From: Burhinus oedicnemus
Lineage: Eukaryota > Chordata > Aves > Charadriiformes > Burhinidae
Assembly (NCBI GenBank): GCA_008921705.1
Contig: VFFE01007215.1
Coordinates: forward strand, 2,527,194 to 2,591,193
Length of the DNA: 64,000 bases
Direction of reading: 5' to 3'
In this document: one piece after another, positions 24,039 to 37,425 of the stretch
Numbering within the stretch: position 1 is the first letter of the stretch
Layout of the letters: each line of letters opens with the position of its first letter
Translations under genes and position numbers: made by a program
Notes under the pieces: model-generated
What the model was told of the DNA's origin: nothing
The model's input: only the letters and a program-made list of their open reading frames with translations
The model's database searches: none

Positions 24039-26299
24039 CTTAAACCAGAGAGAGAAAAGCTTACCAATGGGTTAGCTGCTATCCAGACATTTTATTAATT
24101 GTACAAGCCGGCATGCTAGGTTATGCACAAAGCACAGGCCAGAGTCTCACCTGGTGGCTATGGTTGAGACTCCTGCATGGTCACGCATGGGCCTAGGCTC
24201 ACATTATCACTTGTATCCCCTCCACTTTGTACTGCAGCTGCAGAAGCCCATGTCACGTCAGTTGCCTATATGACAAGAAGGGTTCTGCCTATACACGTGA
24301 GCACCATAAGGTGCTGTACTGGAGAGAAAAAGCGGCTCAGAGTGGCAGCACACCCAGAAGCTAAGCAAACCTGGGCTAGGAGACACCGAAGTTAGAGAAA
24401 CTGATTTCAAATCAAAGTAACCTTCAGGGGGATCTTTCATCGCCCAGATTTCTTTGTTGAGAGGACAGATGTAGAAGTAGAATCCCAGACCTGAACAAGT
24501 AAATATTTATTAGGCAGTTGTTTATAGACTGGGCTGCTGGCATGATATGTAAAGTAGCCCTATTTTTAATCAGACTACTTTGAACTGTGTTTAAAAAATA
24601 AAAATGCCATTGCTATCCAACTGAGGTAAGTTCACCTAACAGTCTACAGGAAAAACATACCCAGGATGGGACATTTACATTAACGGAAATGAAAGTAGAC
24701 TTAGGCCAACAGTGAATACTTTTAAAACTCCTGTTCTTAGCCTCTGGGATAAACACAATTAAATAATGGCAAAGTAAACCTGTGAACATAGTTACGAATT
24801 CATCCCACAAGTCACATTATTGCTTTTTATGGGCACAAAAATCATTATGCATAAAATTGTGCAAGAATAATCAGGGCAGTTTTTATGACAAACAAAACAT
24901 TAGAGAAACTCAACATTTTTTGTCTGGTTTTGACTGTTTCCCTTCCTATAGCATTTCAGAGCCAAATGAGAATAGGAAATCTATCCCGTCTTAACAGGTA
25001 TTGCACATATCAAACCATAGTTTACCTGAATAAACATTATTTCAAACCAGAAATTTTCCCAATCTACTTCACTCACGTGAACATAAGAACCGAGTTAGAG
25101 CAAAGATCCATGTTGCTGGCTTATAAGAGCAGCCACCAGCGGCAGCTTAAACAGGGACAGCTGAGTGTTCCTCTCCCTGGCAGATCCTCCCAGTTTCCAG
25201 CAATCAACCCAGCAGGGATTTTGTGAGTGGGAGCTTGCGTCTGGAACTGAAAGCTTTGATTACCAGCCTGATTACCAAAAATGAAAATGATTAGCAAAGA
25301 GCAGAGAAGAGACATGAGAAGGTGATAATAAAAGACAGTTGACGTTGTAAGTGAATTAATGAGCTAAAGTTCTATTTAACAATAATGAATTGAGTATTAT
25401 TTGGTATAGTCTCAGCTCTCACAGAGGTAGAGGTGGGCTGCAAAATGCTGAGTGGCTTGGGTTGCTCCCATGCTCACATGCTCTACTACTATCGGCTGTG
25501 AATCTGTACCCACAGGGAATGGCAAAGCACATACTACACCACGGATGGTTCTTAGCCTCCTGTAGCAAGCCTTGCCCAAAGCACTTAAAGACTGAGATTG
25601 ACAGCTGTCCTTTTATCGCCATGCTGGATCAGAAACATGTGGCTGTTGTGATAAGGAGGCCAGAAGCTGGTGGACAGCTCTGTTTTCCAAACACGCCACT
25701 GCAAATCCTCGCCACCTGGGAGGCCCAGAGGCCATGGCCACCAGCCGAGGAGCAGTCATGTGGTTCTGCCTGGCACGGACGTGGTTGCCATTAGCAAGAT
25801 CTCCTTCTCATAGGTAAGCAGTTTGGGTAATTTAGACCCTCCCAGGGCAAACGTATTTCAACTAGACTAGAGGGTCAAATGCAGTACATTAGGCAAAATA
25901 GCTAATGTATGATAGATTTGTGACTGCAGAAAATAAAGACATATTTTGAAAGAAAAGGTTCTTACTGTGCTATTAGATCAGGAGAAAAGTTGCCTGAATA
26001 ATAATTACAACTGAAATTACACTTCTGTTTTTAATTTCATTTGTGGGTGAAATAACATTGCCACAGTTTGGTTCTTCTTAATGCACCAAACCTGCTAACT
26101 GGAGAGAAAGTATTATTCATATTCCTTTTCTGTTATGCTTCTTTCCTATTTATGTTCCTTTAAATTATGGTCTTCTAAAACACATGGCAACGGGCTGGGT
26201 GCATACTATTATTTGGTGCTTCAACAGCCTGGATCCTTTCAACAAACTGTGTTGCAGTAAGGGGCATCAGAGGAAGCTGTCAGGACACAATACAAACAG

Positions 26300-26430
26300 A
26301 AGAAGGGATTTTTCATGCAGCAGATAATCGACCTGTGGAACCTATTGCAGAAGGATCTTGTTAGTGGAAAATCTCCATATGGCTCAGGAGGATGAATGGA
26401 TGAGTACTTGGAGGGGAAATCCACTGTGGA
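26300..26430 (+). mobile_element. Ancient CR1/L3-like LINE 3' fragment
   Basis: A frame here reads QIIDLWNLLQKDLVSG. This matches the conserved CR1/L3 ORF2 C-terminal pattern of the form 'xVINLWNxLPxDVV'. The copy is short and decayed, and looks far older than the other CR1 copies in the window. Assignment is by recalled family pattern. Confidence 0.5.
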
Positions 26431-27119
26431 TTCACATAGAAATCAGATCCACTTCAGGAAAGCCCCAGCTGTAAAACTATTCCTGTCTTTTAAAATATGA
26501 AGTTATTTAAATTTTTAATTCAGCTAGTCAGTAAAAGCTGTGAGCTTTGTTACTCTTACTCCTTGGGATTTGGAAAGTTGCTGTACTATACATTTGATCA
26601 CATACAGGAAAAACATTGTTACCAAGCTGCGATCAGATCGTGAATAAAAATGTAATCATAGACTCTGTAAATTCAGGACAGCCTATTGGAGGTGTTAAGA
26701 TGTGCAGATCGCTCTTTTATAGCCCCAGGAGATTTTCATGCTTCAGCAGTATCTTTCCCACCACTGACACAGAGAATTATCCTCCTTCGCCCCTCGCCCC
26801 TTAGTTCAATTCCTGACTAGCACAAATAGCCTACTTGCTATTTCTCTTTTATTTGGGAGTGTGTGTTCTCTTCATATGGGAACCATTCTGCATTTCTGTA
26901 TTTTTATTCTTTTTGGCCATTGCTATACCTCTCTAGCTCTAGGACAGGCCCTCTGGGCTTATGTGATGAGAACTGAAGACACCATTGTCATTCCAAAGGC
27001 ATACACGATTTGGCATGATGATGTTTTCTTTTATGTTCTTACTTCTTTCCGAATAATTCTTAACATTCAGTTTATTTTTTTTTGATCAGTTCCCTGAACT
27101 AAGCTGAAATTTTCAGAGA
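26431..27119. other. Spacer between two ancient LINE fragments
   Basis: AT-rich, with no supported gene. The right part may continue the decayed LINE listed next, since homology fades gradually. Confidence 0.4.
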
Positions 27120-27750
27120 ACTATTCACAGTGATTGCAAGATCTTTTCCTGGGTAGTAATAGCTAATATAGAGACCACTATTGCAAATGTGTAATTAGGA
27201 TAGGTTTTGCATTACTTTAGATTTATCAGTACTGAATTTCTTCACCCATTGCATTATTTACTGATATTCTCACAAAATCTTTTTACAGCTCTTGATGGAC
27301 TTAGCTTTGACTACTGTGAATAACTCAATATCATCTGCAAAAAGTGTCTCCTAATTCTTCATTTTCTTTTCATGAACATTTATAAACATTTATGGAGTTC
27401 TACAGCTATTCCATTTCCTATTACTCTACTAATTTTATAGTCATAATTGCTTAGTTTCTTTAATGCACTTTGAGGAGAGACATTGTTAAAAAGATGTGGT
27501 GATTAGCTCATCCTTAATTGTATGTTTGCTAATATCTTCAAATAACTCCAACAGATTTTACTCTAAAAGCCATGTTGATTCATTCCCTATCTAACATATT
27601 TATCTATTTTTAAATATTTTTACTGTTAATCTGCTCAATATATAAGGCAGATTTATATCCTTGTAACTCTCCAAATTTCCCCAGGCGTCTTATTAAATAT
27701 TGATGCCACATTTACTAGTTTCCAGTCCTTGGGATATGAGGTAATTTTGA
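27120..27750 (-). mobile_element. Ancient CR1/L3-like LINE, reverse-transcriptase remnant
   Basis: The minus strand at 27342-27324 reads TTTTGCAGATGATATTGAG, that is FADDIE, the catalytic 'FADD' box of CR1/L2-clade reverse transcriptases. Downstream on the minus strand (27300-27180), remnants resemble the family's 'ELQKDLxxLxxWxxxWQ' region. To the right, + strand phrases such as AAAGCCATGTTGATTC (27569-27584) match an old interspersed repeat common in reptile and bird DNA. The copy has many stops and indels and is non-functional. Ends are approximate. Confidence 0.6.
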
Positions 27751-28570
27751 GCAACAGGGTACAGTTTGGTCCTTTCAAACCATCCTAGGACTGGGTCAAG
27801 CAGAAATTACTCAAGGTCCGGTAGCCGGACTTCAGTGTGTCTGTTTTGCTGCATTGCTGTGGGAAATTTCAGAGGAAAAGCAGTGCCACGCTGCAGGCTC
27901 AGCACCTCACACACCGGCAGACGAGCACAGCTTTCATCTGTATCAGTTGATTTCAACTGCAGGAGTTTTTGGATTTGTTAGACTTCTTATAAAGGCTCGA
28001 CAGAAAGGGGTGAGGCACCTGTGGCCACTGGCCTTAGCTGAGTGTACAGTGCACTTCCACTGGAAAGGTTTTAGCGGTCCTTGTGTCCAAATATGCTGTG
28101 AAAACTGGGTTAGATTCATTACAATAACAAGTTTAACAAAACTTTAACAAAATGGATTAGTTAATTTTGCTGTAGGAGAAGCTCAAATAGTTGAGCTCAT
28201 GTGCAACTACCTACTTCTCAATTCAACAATAACTGGAAGAACCTTGGGCCATACATGGCCTTGCAACCAAAAAGAGTATTTCTCTTTCAGATGAATAGTT
28301 TGGCTAATGAAAGCTCCCAAGCGAGGTGAGCCCATGCTCACCACAGGGGAGAAAACAGAGATATTGGTGGAGGTCAAATTGCACGGGCCTCCCCTTTCAT
28401 CCTTCTGTCAAGGCTCATGCAGGGGAAAGTAGGGCACAAACTCAGACAGCAGTTCATTGTAGGAAGGAGAAGATGGGAGATCTTCCAAACATTTACAATA
28501 GCTTTGGTCTAGACTAATTTCCCCTTGACTGTATTTAGATTTAGGCAATTTGAGGGGTAGGAAACAAGGC
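27751..28570. other. Intergenic sequence
   Basis: No gene supported. A 97-codon open frame at 27854-28147 (+) has no recognisable feature. Confidence 0.45.
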
Positions 28571-28611
28571 GGGGGGGGGGGGGGGGGCAGGGAGAGAAAG
28601 AGAGAGAGAGA
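28571..28611 (+). repeat. Poly-G (17) followed by GA repeat
   Basis: Seventeen consecutive G residues (28571-28587) run into a GGGAGAGAAAGAGAGAGAG tract. It is a simple repeat that can form G-quadruplex structure and is prone to length change. The exact G count in an assembly is often unreliable. Confidence 0.9.
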
Positions 28612-31600
28612 ATTTAACACAAATAAACCCCCAGCATGCTGAAGCTAATAATGTTACATAGAATAGAATTTATTTTTGGCCTTCAAAAAGAAAGCTGCTT
28701 TCAATTTTCTGTCATTTTGTACCATCTGGACTTCTGTTCCAGTTTTCCGGCAGGAAATATTTTCATTTCTGTGTAAGCTTCATATCTTAGTTGCAGTGAT
28801 CTCTAAAACTCAGTTACAATAATAATATTGCATAAGTCAGACTAAATATTGAGCATCAAACACTGGATTGATTTTATCTTCAGAGATTCCATTTCTTTAA
28901 TGTGCAAGTTGTCCTCCTCACAAGGAGCCTGTTACAACACTTTTCTTTCTGCTAGTGCTAGAAACAGAACAGAGTTCACCCATGCCTTGATCCTGAACCT
29001 GCTGAGTATAGTGGCAACGCTGCTATTTTAGCTATTTAGCTATTCTAGCACTACGGAAAGCAAACTTGAAAGACTCAAGGTCCCACCAGCCTTCTGAGGG
29101 AAGTGGCAAGAGTAACAGATGCAAGAATCCAATTTAAGTCTTCATTTTCAAATGCAAAACTCAGCACTGAGGAAGATCTTTGGCATATGCCTATATAGTT
29201 TTATTGACTTGAGTTTATTCTATGCAAGGACAAGCCTACCTGAAAATGTACCTTTAGGATACGGATCTATCCAGACAAAATTTTTCTTGTATATTTAGAC
29301 ATAGTCCACATCGAACATCTCATTTGCAAGAGTACAAATGTTTGAACTTTGGTTCATAGGATATGTCATCTTAATATTTAAAATAAATTTAAAACAAATG
29401 CAACAGTCTCATGCCTGCAGATATCACAACTGCCATTGATAAATAATCCTGGAAAATCCACTTAGAGGTAACAGTAGGTGTTTAGATAAGCAACTAAAAA
29501 AGCACCTAAACCTTGTGGCTGGATTAGAACAAAGTTTTCCTTATGATTACTGGGGTTTCCTGTTTCTGTTTGGGCTGAAAATACTTTGGCAACAGTTCAA
29601 CACACCTATGCAGCAGTTCCAGTCCTAGCAGCATCTGTGAAACAGAGAACAAAACGTCAAAAAACAAAAATTAGCGAAAGTCTTAAAAATTCCCTAAAGT
29701 TTGTTTGACATCTGTTATTATTTTGAAATGAAAATCTGAAGTGGAAACCTTCCTTTTAGGAAAATGTGCTCACACCTTTCTTTTCTTGGAACAATGTCTC
29801 TTCCCTTAGAGAAATGCTGAAAACACCAAGAAACAGATGTAGGTTCTCCATAGGTTTTTCCAGTTGGGGGTCTGTGTTTGGTTAAAATATTCTTCATCTT
29901 TTAAGCATGATCCAATGCCACTTCTTTGCATGCTGCATGAGTCCTCTTCTGACCTTGTAAATCGAGTTTTATATGCACACTTGTCTACAGCTCCCATTTG
30001 CAATGCCAGAGGCAATTTAATTGTTCAATACTTTCATTAGTCCCCTATTGATCGGTTCCTTTTCCTCCCTGCTGTGCAGAGAAAGGTACATTTCCTTTTG
30101 CTTTTGCTATTTAATGAAACCTTCTTACTGTTTCTTTGGCATTTTGATGATATTTGATGCTAATCTTGCCTAGCGGTATTTAAAGCAGCTCTTTTTATTT
30201 AACATTTTATTTAAATCAACCTTTTAAGCAATTTTACCTGTCCCTGCGAGTTCTTTTACTCTGAACCTGTAGTAAAACACTTCTCCTCCCTCCAAGCATC
30301 TATTAAACCAAATACTGGGCTGGGAAGTGGAGGCGTTCCTCACCTAGCTGAAAGCATTCATAAACTGATATTGTAGCGTGCCCTCTAAGGCTCCTCTCTA
30401 GGGTCTGCTGGGAAGCACAGCACCCTGACACACTGCGGATGTCATCAGCCAGGACACTGGGGCCTCTAAGATCTCAGAGAAGTGTCTGCAATTGCCACGC
30501 GACCTTGTTGGAGCCAGGTGAGAGAGCAGCCATGGGAAAACCCTGACCTGCTGTGTTCCAGCCAGGGGGTGTTACACAAGGTCACTATGATACATTAATT
30601 TAAAATACAGTGTTTTATGCAGACCTATGCTTTCTTTCATGGCATAAAGGTACAGTGCTCCCATCCAGGTATGTCCATTTCTCCAGCTGGTGCCTCCTCT
30701 CTGTTTCTAGGACATTTGCCAGCCCCTGGGGAAAGGGCTCCTCCAGCGTGGTGAAGAAAGTCCATGCCTTTGGAGACCATGAGCAGCAGCTGAGGCTGCA
30801 CCAGGCTCCCTGGCTCCCTAACATCATGGTGAGATGCCTCTGCCTTGTTTTGTGTTTGGCTCCAATTCTGTGGTCTTCAGAGAGTAGGACTTTCTGTTTT
30901 CAGTTTTGAAATAAAAAAATCTTACTCACTTCAACAGTTTTTCTGAAATTGGTTTGGTTTTGTTTTGTTTTAGTTGGGTTTTGGGCTTTTGAAACAACTT
31001 GAACAACTAAAGGTCTAGGAGAATATGTTGTTTAGGTACTCACTCGCACAGGGGAAAAATTAAAAACCTCTTTCACCTTTTTTTATGGTAAATCCCAACA
31101 AATTCATACTATGTCTTTTAAACAATTTATTTTTAAATTTTTCATACTTGGATTTAGGAGTCTTTAGGTCAGTTACTGGAGCAGTGACCAGCTGTAAGGT
31201 AGGAGCTGAACATAGTCCCAAAGTCCATGTAGCTATTGAGGAACCAACTTTTCCCTTAGAGCAGCTGATCCCTCAAAGTCCGGACATTACAGACACATGT
31301 CCCTTTCCCTCCCCACGCTCTCTCTGGTGTTAGTGACAAAGGACAGAAGTCTCTGGGGGTGGTGAGGACTCAGAGGCCTCTCTCAGGTGTCCCTGGGGAG
31401 CTGCTTTCCCCCAGGCAAGGAGGCAGTGCCTGCGGCCACCCCACTTCTGGCTGAGGGACCCAGGAAGGGCTCCACCAGGACCAGAGCGGCTGGGTCTGTT
31501 ATTGAAAGAACAAAAACAGTGGGGAAAGAGAGCAATTTATTCTACGAAACCACCTTAAAAGAGCTAAAGATACATACATATGTTTTGGTACACACAATAT

Positions 31601-32757
31601 GCCACATTTGGTGGCTCCCCACCAAGTGCTGCAGATGGGGATGAGCTGGTCCCTAGGGGAAGTTGCCAACGTGTCCTGCAGCTGCTGCTGCTGCCAGACA
31701 CAGCCAGTCTCCACTGCGAGATGGACACATGTTTACAGGGACACCATTGTGGGGCCAGTGGTTGTTGGTGGTTGCCCCAGTCTGATGCAACAGATGCATC
31801 ACAAGACAGTGGGCGGCTGTAGTATGTCGCTGTATGGTAACTGCCAGCAAATAAAAGGGCTGTAGTTGTTTGACAGCATCTTGGTCTTCAGGCTGTTTTA
31901 CAGATTTATTAATTTACTATTTTCAATGAGGTATTGAGGCCCCTAATTCTCATAGTGACCTTCAGTGTTTCTTGGGCAAGAAACAAGACTGGGCCTCACA
32001 ACACACAACTTGAAAGATGTGCTAAGATTTAGGGACAGAGGACAGTTAAGCTTGCTAGTAAGGGGAAACTGCTAAACTGCCACATCTGTTTTTTCTCATG
32101 TCCCCCGGCCTGCACAGAATAGGACTGAAAGTCATTGGAAGTGGCAACATGTCACTTCATCAGCACTGAATCCTTCTGCCAGAATGACTCAACTTCAGCC
32201 AGATGTCATTTAAGAAGAAGTATGAATAAGCATTGACATTAATTTATGGTATGAAAGATCAGATCCTGAAATTTAAATTGTTGTTACAAACTTTTTTTAC
32301 CAGAAAAGTCATAAGGCAGACATGAAAAAGCTCTGGTGGTGAAGCTCTCCATTGCAAAGGCTTTTCCTGATGCCAGTGGAAAATGTCAACTGAGTTTCCA
32401 CCCTGGTCCAGCACAGAAACCCTCCTGCCAAAGTCCCATGTTCCGGCATGGAAATCCCAAGTGTCATGCAGGTATATTGCTGAGAGTTTAACATCAATAT
32501 GGAAACTGTTGATCTGTTTTTTATTTCTGGCTCTTGCCCACACTTCCTAGCACTTTGCATTTGTCCATGAGGTTTGATTCCACAGATCTCTTCTCTTTCC
32601 TCTGCACCCTCCCACCTGTTGTGGTTCAGGGTGAAGCAGGCAGATCTGTACTTTGCCAACCCATGAGCATGTGCTGGGGCACTGAGCACCCCTCCTGACA
32701 AGTGTCTGGCATGACAGAAACAACTCTTCCCACTGCCGTTATTGACAAAACCATGGC
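28612..32757. other. Intergenic sequence
   Basis: No supported gene. The GC-richer interval 31330-31860 contains overlapping frames on both strands up to 88 codons, a CTGCTGCTGCTGCC run at about 31681, and an AATAAA at about 31850. None has recognisable protein content. Confidence 0.45.
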
Positions 32758-32875
32758 ATCATAGAATCATAGAATGATTAGAGTTGGAAGGGACCTTAAA
32801 TATCATCTAGTAGTTCCAAACCCCCCTACCATGGGCAGGGGCACCTTCTGCTAGATCAGATTGCTCAAATCATCG
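32758..32875 (-). mobile_element. CR1 LINE 3' end fragment
   Basis: The + strand begins ATCATAGAATCATAGAATG and continues GTTGGAAGGGACCTTAAA (about 32784-32800), CCATGGGCAGGGGCACC and CTAGATCAGATTGCTCAAA. This is the reverse complement of the CR1 3' UTR in its standard order. It is strongly 5'-truncated and moderately diverged. Only untranslated sequence remains. Confidence 0.93.
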
Positions 32876-35219
32876 TGCAAAACACTTTGGCAACCAAAGC
32901 TACAATAGGTTTGGTGCAAGTCATGTGTCAGATGTCTGGAGAGAGAGTCCTGCTCCACCTCAGTTTTGTACCGGCCATCGCTGACAGTAATGAGGCCTGA
33001 ACACTTAACAGGGAAAGGAGGAAATATGGGACTAAGGTTAGAAACAGCGGGAGCCTCAGGGAAGGGCCCTCAGCACCTGGCCCTTTTGGCTCAAATTTGC
33101 ACCCAGCAACACAAGGGAGCAGCTCGGGGTGTTCAGGGCATCTCCTTGCCCCGGACATGGCACTAGCAGCCGTCTCCTCTCCCTGCAGCACACAGTGCCT
33201 CTCATCCACCTTGCCGGGAAGACAGTGGCTGCTGGGCTCAGGGAACAGTGGGCTGCCTTGGAGCAGGAGACCTCCCATCTGACCGGGACACTCTGTTTCA
33301 GCTCTGGGCTTGGCCAGAAATGGCTTCATTCATTGCAAAGCTCTTTCCCATGGCAACAAAGTCACTGAGCTTCTCTCGGGACTAGTTCTTCCTCTTTCTT
33401 CAGGGAAGATGCACATCCTGTGTGAGCCACAGCCACTCCTAGGCTGGCCAAGGGCCCTCCAGCCCAGCCCCATGTTGCAGATCCACCACCTCCATCCCTG
33501 AACCTCCCTGCAGAGCCCCTTAGCACTGTCCCGTGCACTCAAAATAACATGCCAGTAGTCTCCAAGAAACCAAGTGCTTGGTGGTCTCTGGGGCCCCGGG
33601 GTGATATGGCTGGGCATAATTACACACATGCAAGCAGGATGGGTTACAGCCACACAGTCCTCTGCATTTCCAATCCTTAAATACAATTCTCTCTACTGTA
33701 GCTTGCGTGAATGAGAAAGTCTTAATGGCATCCAGAGAAAAAACGGCATGTTCTTTACCTTTGTGAGAGCTCAGGTTTTTGCAGTGCAAGCCCTTTCCTT
33801 CAGCCCCCCAGCCCAGAGCCGGGCTGTGTGAGCCACATTGCAGGGCTGCTCAGGGCTCCTCTAGTTCCTTTCATCCTCACTTCACTCCACAAAACAAGGG
33901 CTCAAAGCCCCCACGGACAAAAGCTAGCTGAGGCAGCACGGCTCCTGGCTTGCCAGATACCTGGCGCTGAGCACGGTGAGTGTTTAGTGTCACACAGTTG
34001 GTTTGGGAAGCAGCTAACGGAGCAGAAGAAATCACCAGGGCTTATTTGGCATGAGACGAACACCGGGGCTCTGAGGTAAGGTGTCATTAGACCCTCAGGG
34101 GCTGCAGATGGTGCCGGTTATGTTTTCCCACTTCTGTGCAGTCCACATGACCATCTGTTGGAAGTGGGATGACAAAACCAGAACCAAACCAAACAAAGAA
34201 CGCAGATCGTCGTCTTCTGGGAGGCAGCGCTGAAAGGCAGCTTGAAAACTGTCTGTTTTCTAGTAGGCTGAAACAACAGTGAAAACAGGACGCTGCAGTC
34301 ACTGCACACAAACACTGGCTTTGTAGGAGCGCAGAACTGAAAGGGACCAGCTTGCACACAGGTAAATGGGTGGCTAGAAAGGAAAATCCAAGGGCATTTA
34401 TGAAGCCATTCTCAACAGCTCATAGCAAACTTAATACATGCTGCAAAAGGTTAAAACCAGCATGTATAACATGCTGGAGAGGAAAGTAGGGGTTCATAGG
34501 AATTGCCCATGTTCTAGGTCGACTGCTGCAGGGAATACACTAAATAAAACTCCTGGGCAATCACAGAAAATGGACCGTGCCAGACAGAAACGTGAGAACC
34601 AGCCCAGAACCGTCAGTGCAGTCAGTCCTGGCACACTGACACGCACGAAGGATCCTCCAGACAAAACCGGTGCGGCTCTGCACAGGCATTTGTTACTGCT
34701 GGGGGTACCAGGATGTCCATGTCCTGCCTTTGGGTGCTTAGCCCCTGAAAAAGGAGGAATTTTTTATCTGAAGTAAGCTGCAGCTCACCGAAGTACCCAC
34801 CTGCAGATATCTCAAAGTATTTACATTTGAGCCACTGCCTGGACTAAAGCATCTGAGCTGAAAGAAAGGCAGCAGATCAGATTTTTAGGACACTCCCCGA
34901 AGAGCAGAGGGGTGACTTGCCCATTCCTGGTGGTGTGGTGTGACAGGGCTTCCGGCACCAGTTCCGCCTCCCTGCCCTGTGCAGCCCTGCTCGTTTGACA
35001 TGGTCAACACCTGCCGCGTGTCCCAGCCCTGTTCCATACAAATGCATCCAGCTTTCTCCGGAAAACATGAAGAGATGGCAAATCCTTCATTTCTGTAAGC
35101 AGCTTATCCCACTAAGTGCTCTTACTGGTAAGAATGTGATCCTAATTGCTAATTGAATTCCTCTGGATTTACCTTCCAGGAAGGTTTTTTCGTTATTTTT
35201 TCTGATAGACTAAATGTAA
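32876..35219. other. Intergenic sequence
   Basis: No supported gene. GC is somewhat raised between 33000 and 34100, and open frames up to 133 codons occur on both strands there. That is a composition effect; no domain or splice structure stands out. Confidence 0.45.
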
Positions 35220-35900
35220 ATGGAATAAGCTTTCAAGTGATCTAGATAACCTAGGCCTTGTTAGACTTTTAATATATTTTGGGAATAATCATAGAATGGT
35301 TAAAGAACAGATGTAATTGTATAAGGTTGATTAATAGAATGCAGGTGCTTAAAACAATATTTTGAGACTTATGTAAGTGCTGCTCATTTATCCTTTGTAT
35401 ACTCCCAACCAAGGCTGGCCTAAAACCCAGTCAAGCTGAATCAACAGAATAGCGAATGTAGAATGTGATTAATCCACAGTAAGCAATTTATAAAAGGTTA
35501 GATATTAAGAAGAGACATAGACTAAGCATAAGTTAATGTGACATCTTGAGTTTTCTGAGAAGTCTATAGGAGGACTTTAATGGAGATTGTTTATACATGA
35601 GCTACAACTTCAGAAGATGAATTGAAACAGAACGATGAGAACTAGCTGGGACTCGGGAAAATTAATGAACTTTTGGAGCTACTGAAGAATGAAGAACTGG
35701 GAGACTTTAAAGAAACATGAAGAACTTTTCAAACAGCATTATCTATTATGTACTGTTGTGTGCAATCATATATATAGGAGATGTATTTTGTTGTTACTTG
35801 CCACTCACTGAGGTGATGGCCCAACTCTGAGTTGTAAATAAAGCAAACCTAGAGGTACCCACAGTCTGGTGAAAATGTTTAACACTAAAGAAGCTCTTTG
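35220..35900 (+). mobile_element. Possible solo LTR of an endogenous retrovirus (unproven)
   Basis: This block has no open frame but LTR-like signals. A TATATATA box lies at 35769-35776 and an AATAAA at 35837-35842, about 65 bases apart, the compact promoter-to-poly(A) spacing of LTRs. The text between (ACTTGCCACTCACTGAGG) resembles avian ERVL-type LTR ends in my recollection. A second TATAAAA lies at about 35490. I could not define TG...CA ends or a target-site duplication, and no internal retroviral gene is adjacent. Borders are guesses. Confidence 0.3.
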
Positions 35901-37425
35901 TATCTTTTATTTTCTTCCTAGAAAGATACATACATGCTGCAATTAGGCCACTGTTCATTACCTGGTAACTGAAATGGACTGAAAAAATTCTATCAGCAGT
36001 GACTCTCCATTTTTATTTTCCATCATTATTTTTCCTGGGATTTGTGACAGGCTGCTAATACATGTATTGCATTGTTCACACTGATAGTCTTTTAAAAACT
36101 ATTGACACTATATTATCACTCTTCCACGTCATCTGGAACTTCTGTTCTGTTAATGGGAAAAAGCCTTCTCAGTAAACTCTTTTAGGAGTTGGGAATAGAT
36201 TGATTACATCTACTGAATTGAATTTATTTCCTAATTTGCTTGACCTCCTTAGGAGTTACTAGTGGCATCCTAATAGGCTATAGGTATCTTAATCTATTTC
36301 CAAATACAGAACAGAAGCAGTATTGAACATGCAGGACTTTTTAATTATTCATAAAAATGAACGGGTTGATTCATTGTCAATAGGATTCACAGGTACGTGC
36401 AACCCTTTTTGCTAATAAGTTCCTCAGTTTTTTGTATTAGGTGGGAATTTCAAAAGCAGCCAGAGAGCTTAAAATCGTTAATTTTATTGAACACCATCAA
36501 TGGGTTTGTGCCACTTTGAGCAACAGAGCCAGTGCATGGGAGACCAAGCAGAATTGACATTACTACAGCTGGGGGAGCCTAAGGGCCATCAGCACAATGT
36601 GCTCAGAAGAGAGAGAAAACTCATTTACAGCCACATTCCTCTGGGAGATGAGGCTTTTATTGCTGACCCGCAGGCAGCATCCCTTGCCAGCCAAGTAGTC
36701 CTGCTGTAACTGCTAAGCCAAATACCAGCGCTTGTGGATTTCAGTCGTACAGCTGGTTTACAGCAATTAGGTATGGCACAGTGGCGTTGAACGCATCAAA
36801 TGTCAGAGGGATGATCCGTCGGGAGAGGCCAGCCACAAATGGCACGAGAAACAGTTGTTAGTGAGAACTGGCCGCTGGTTTTTAGCTGCAGGAAAAACAC
36901 TCTGGGAGATCTTGTAGCCAGCAGCACTGTGTGAGATGATATCCATGGCTATTGATGTGGTCGTTGCTATGGGAAGTCTGTTTTGAGAACAGCATAAAAG
37001 GTGGGTGATGGGGGAAATCTCATTAGAAGAAAGTGTGAGCTGGTTCCATGCAGAGGAAGCTAAGATCACCAAACCAGAGGGTACAGTGCAGCCTGGCTGC
37101 AGTCGGAGGCATGCAGATGGCTCAAGAAAAAGACATGGAAAGTCCCGTGAGGAAAAATTTGGGTCTTATGAAACCACACCTGAATGTGTGAGTTGTTACT
37201 CTCCCTCAAGGGACACATTTCGGGGTGTATCGCCGGCCCTACCAGGAATGTCAACGGAAAAGCTGAGGGTGCTGCCCCATAGGAGGTGCCTATGGCTTCT
37301 CTAGCTTGGCAATGGAGCTGCCCCCCCAGGAGACAACCTCTCTGGATGGCCCCATCCAGCTGATGACAGTGCATGGCAGGGGAATGGATAAAAAATGAGC
37401 CATCTTGTAAGAATAAAATCTGTTT
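35901..37425. other. Intergenic sequence
   Basis: No supported gene. Open frames near 36500-37370 reach about 100 codons on both strands, without recognisable content. Confidence 0.45.

Larger units (their letters stand above)
19719..26299. other. Intergenic sequence; nothing secure
   Basis: No recognised gene. It contains a + strand terminal-exon-like signal at 20541-20740 and a minus-strand internal-exon-like signal at 23991-24038 (both listed separately). A GC-richer patch at about 22800-23460 has overlapping open frames on both strands and no similarity I recognise. Short C-run at 21235-21242. Confidence 0.5.

Noticed and set aside
31600..31630. TTTGGTGGCTCCCC resembling a retroviral primer-binding site region
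   Set aside because: No LTR end before it and no gag-like frame after it.
35288..35300. ATCATAGAATGGTT, similar to a CR1 tail reverse complement
   Set aside because: The following sequence does not continue as CR1 3' UTR; too short to call.
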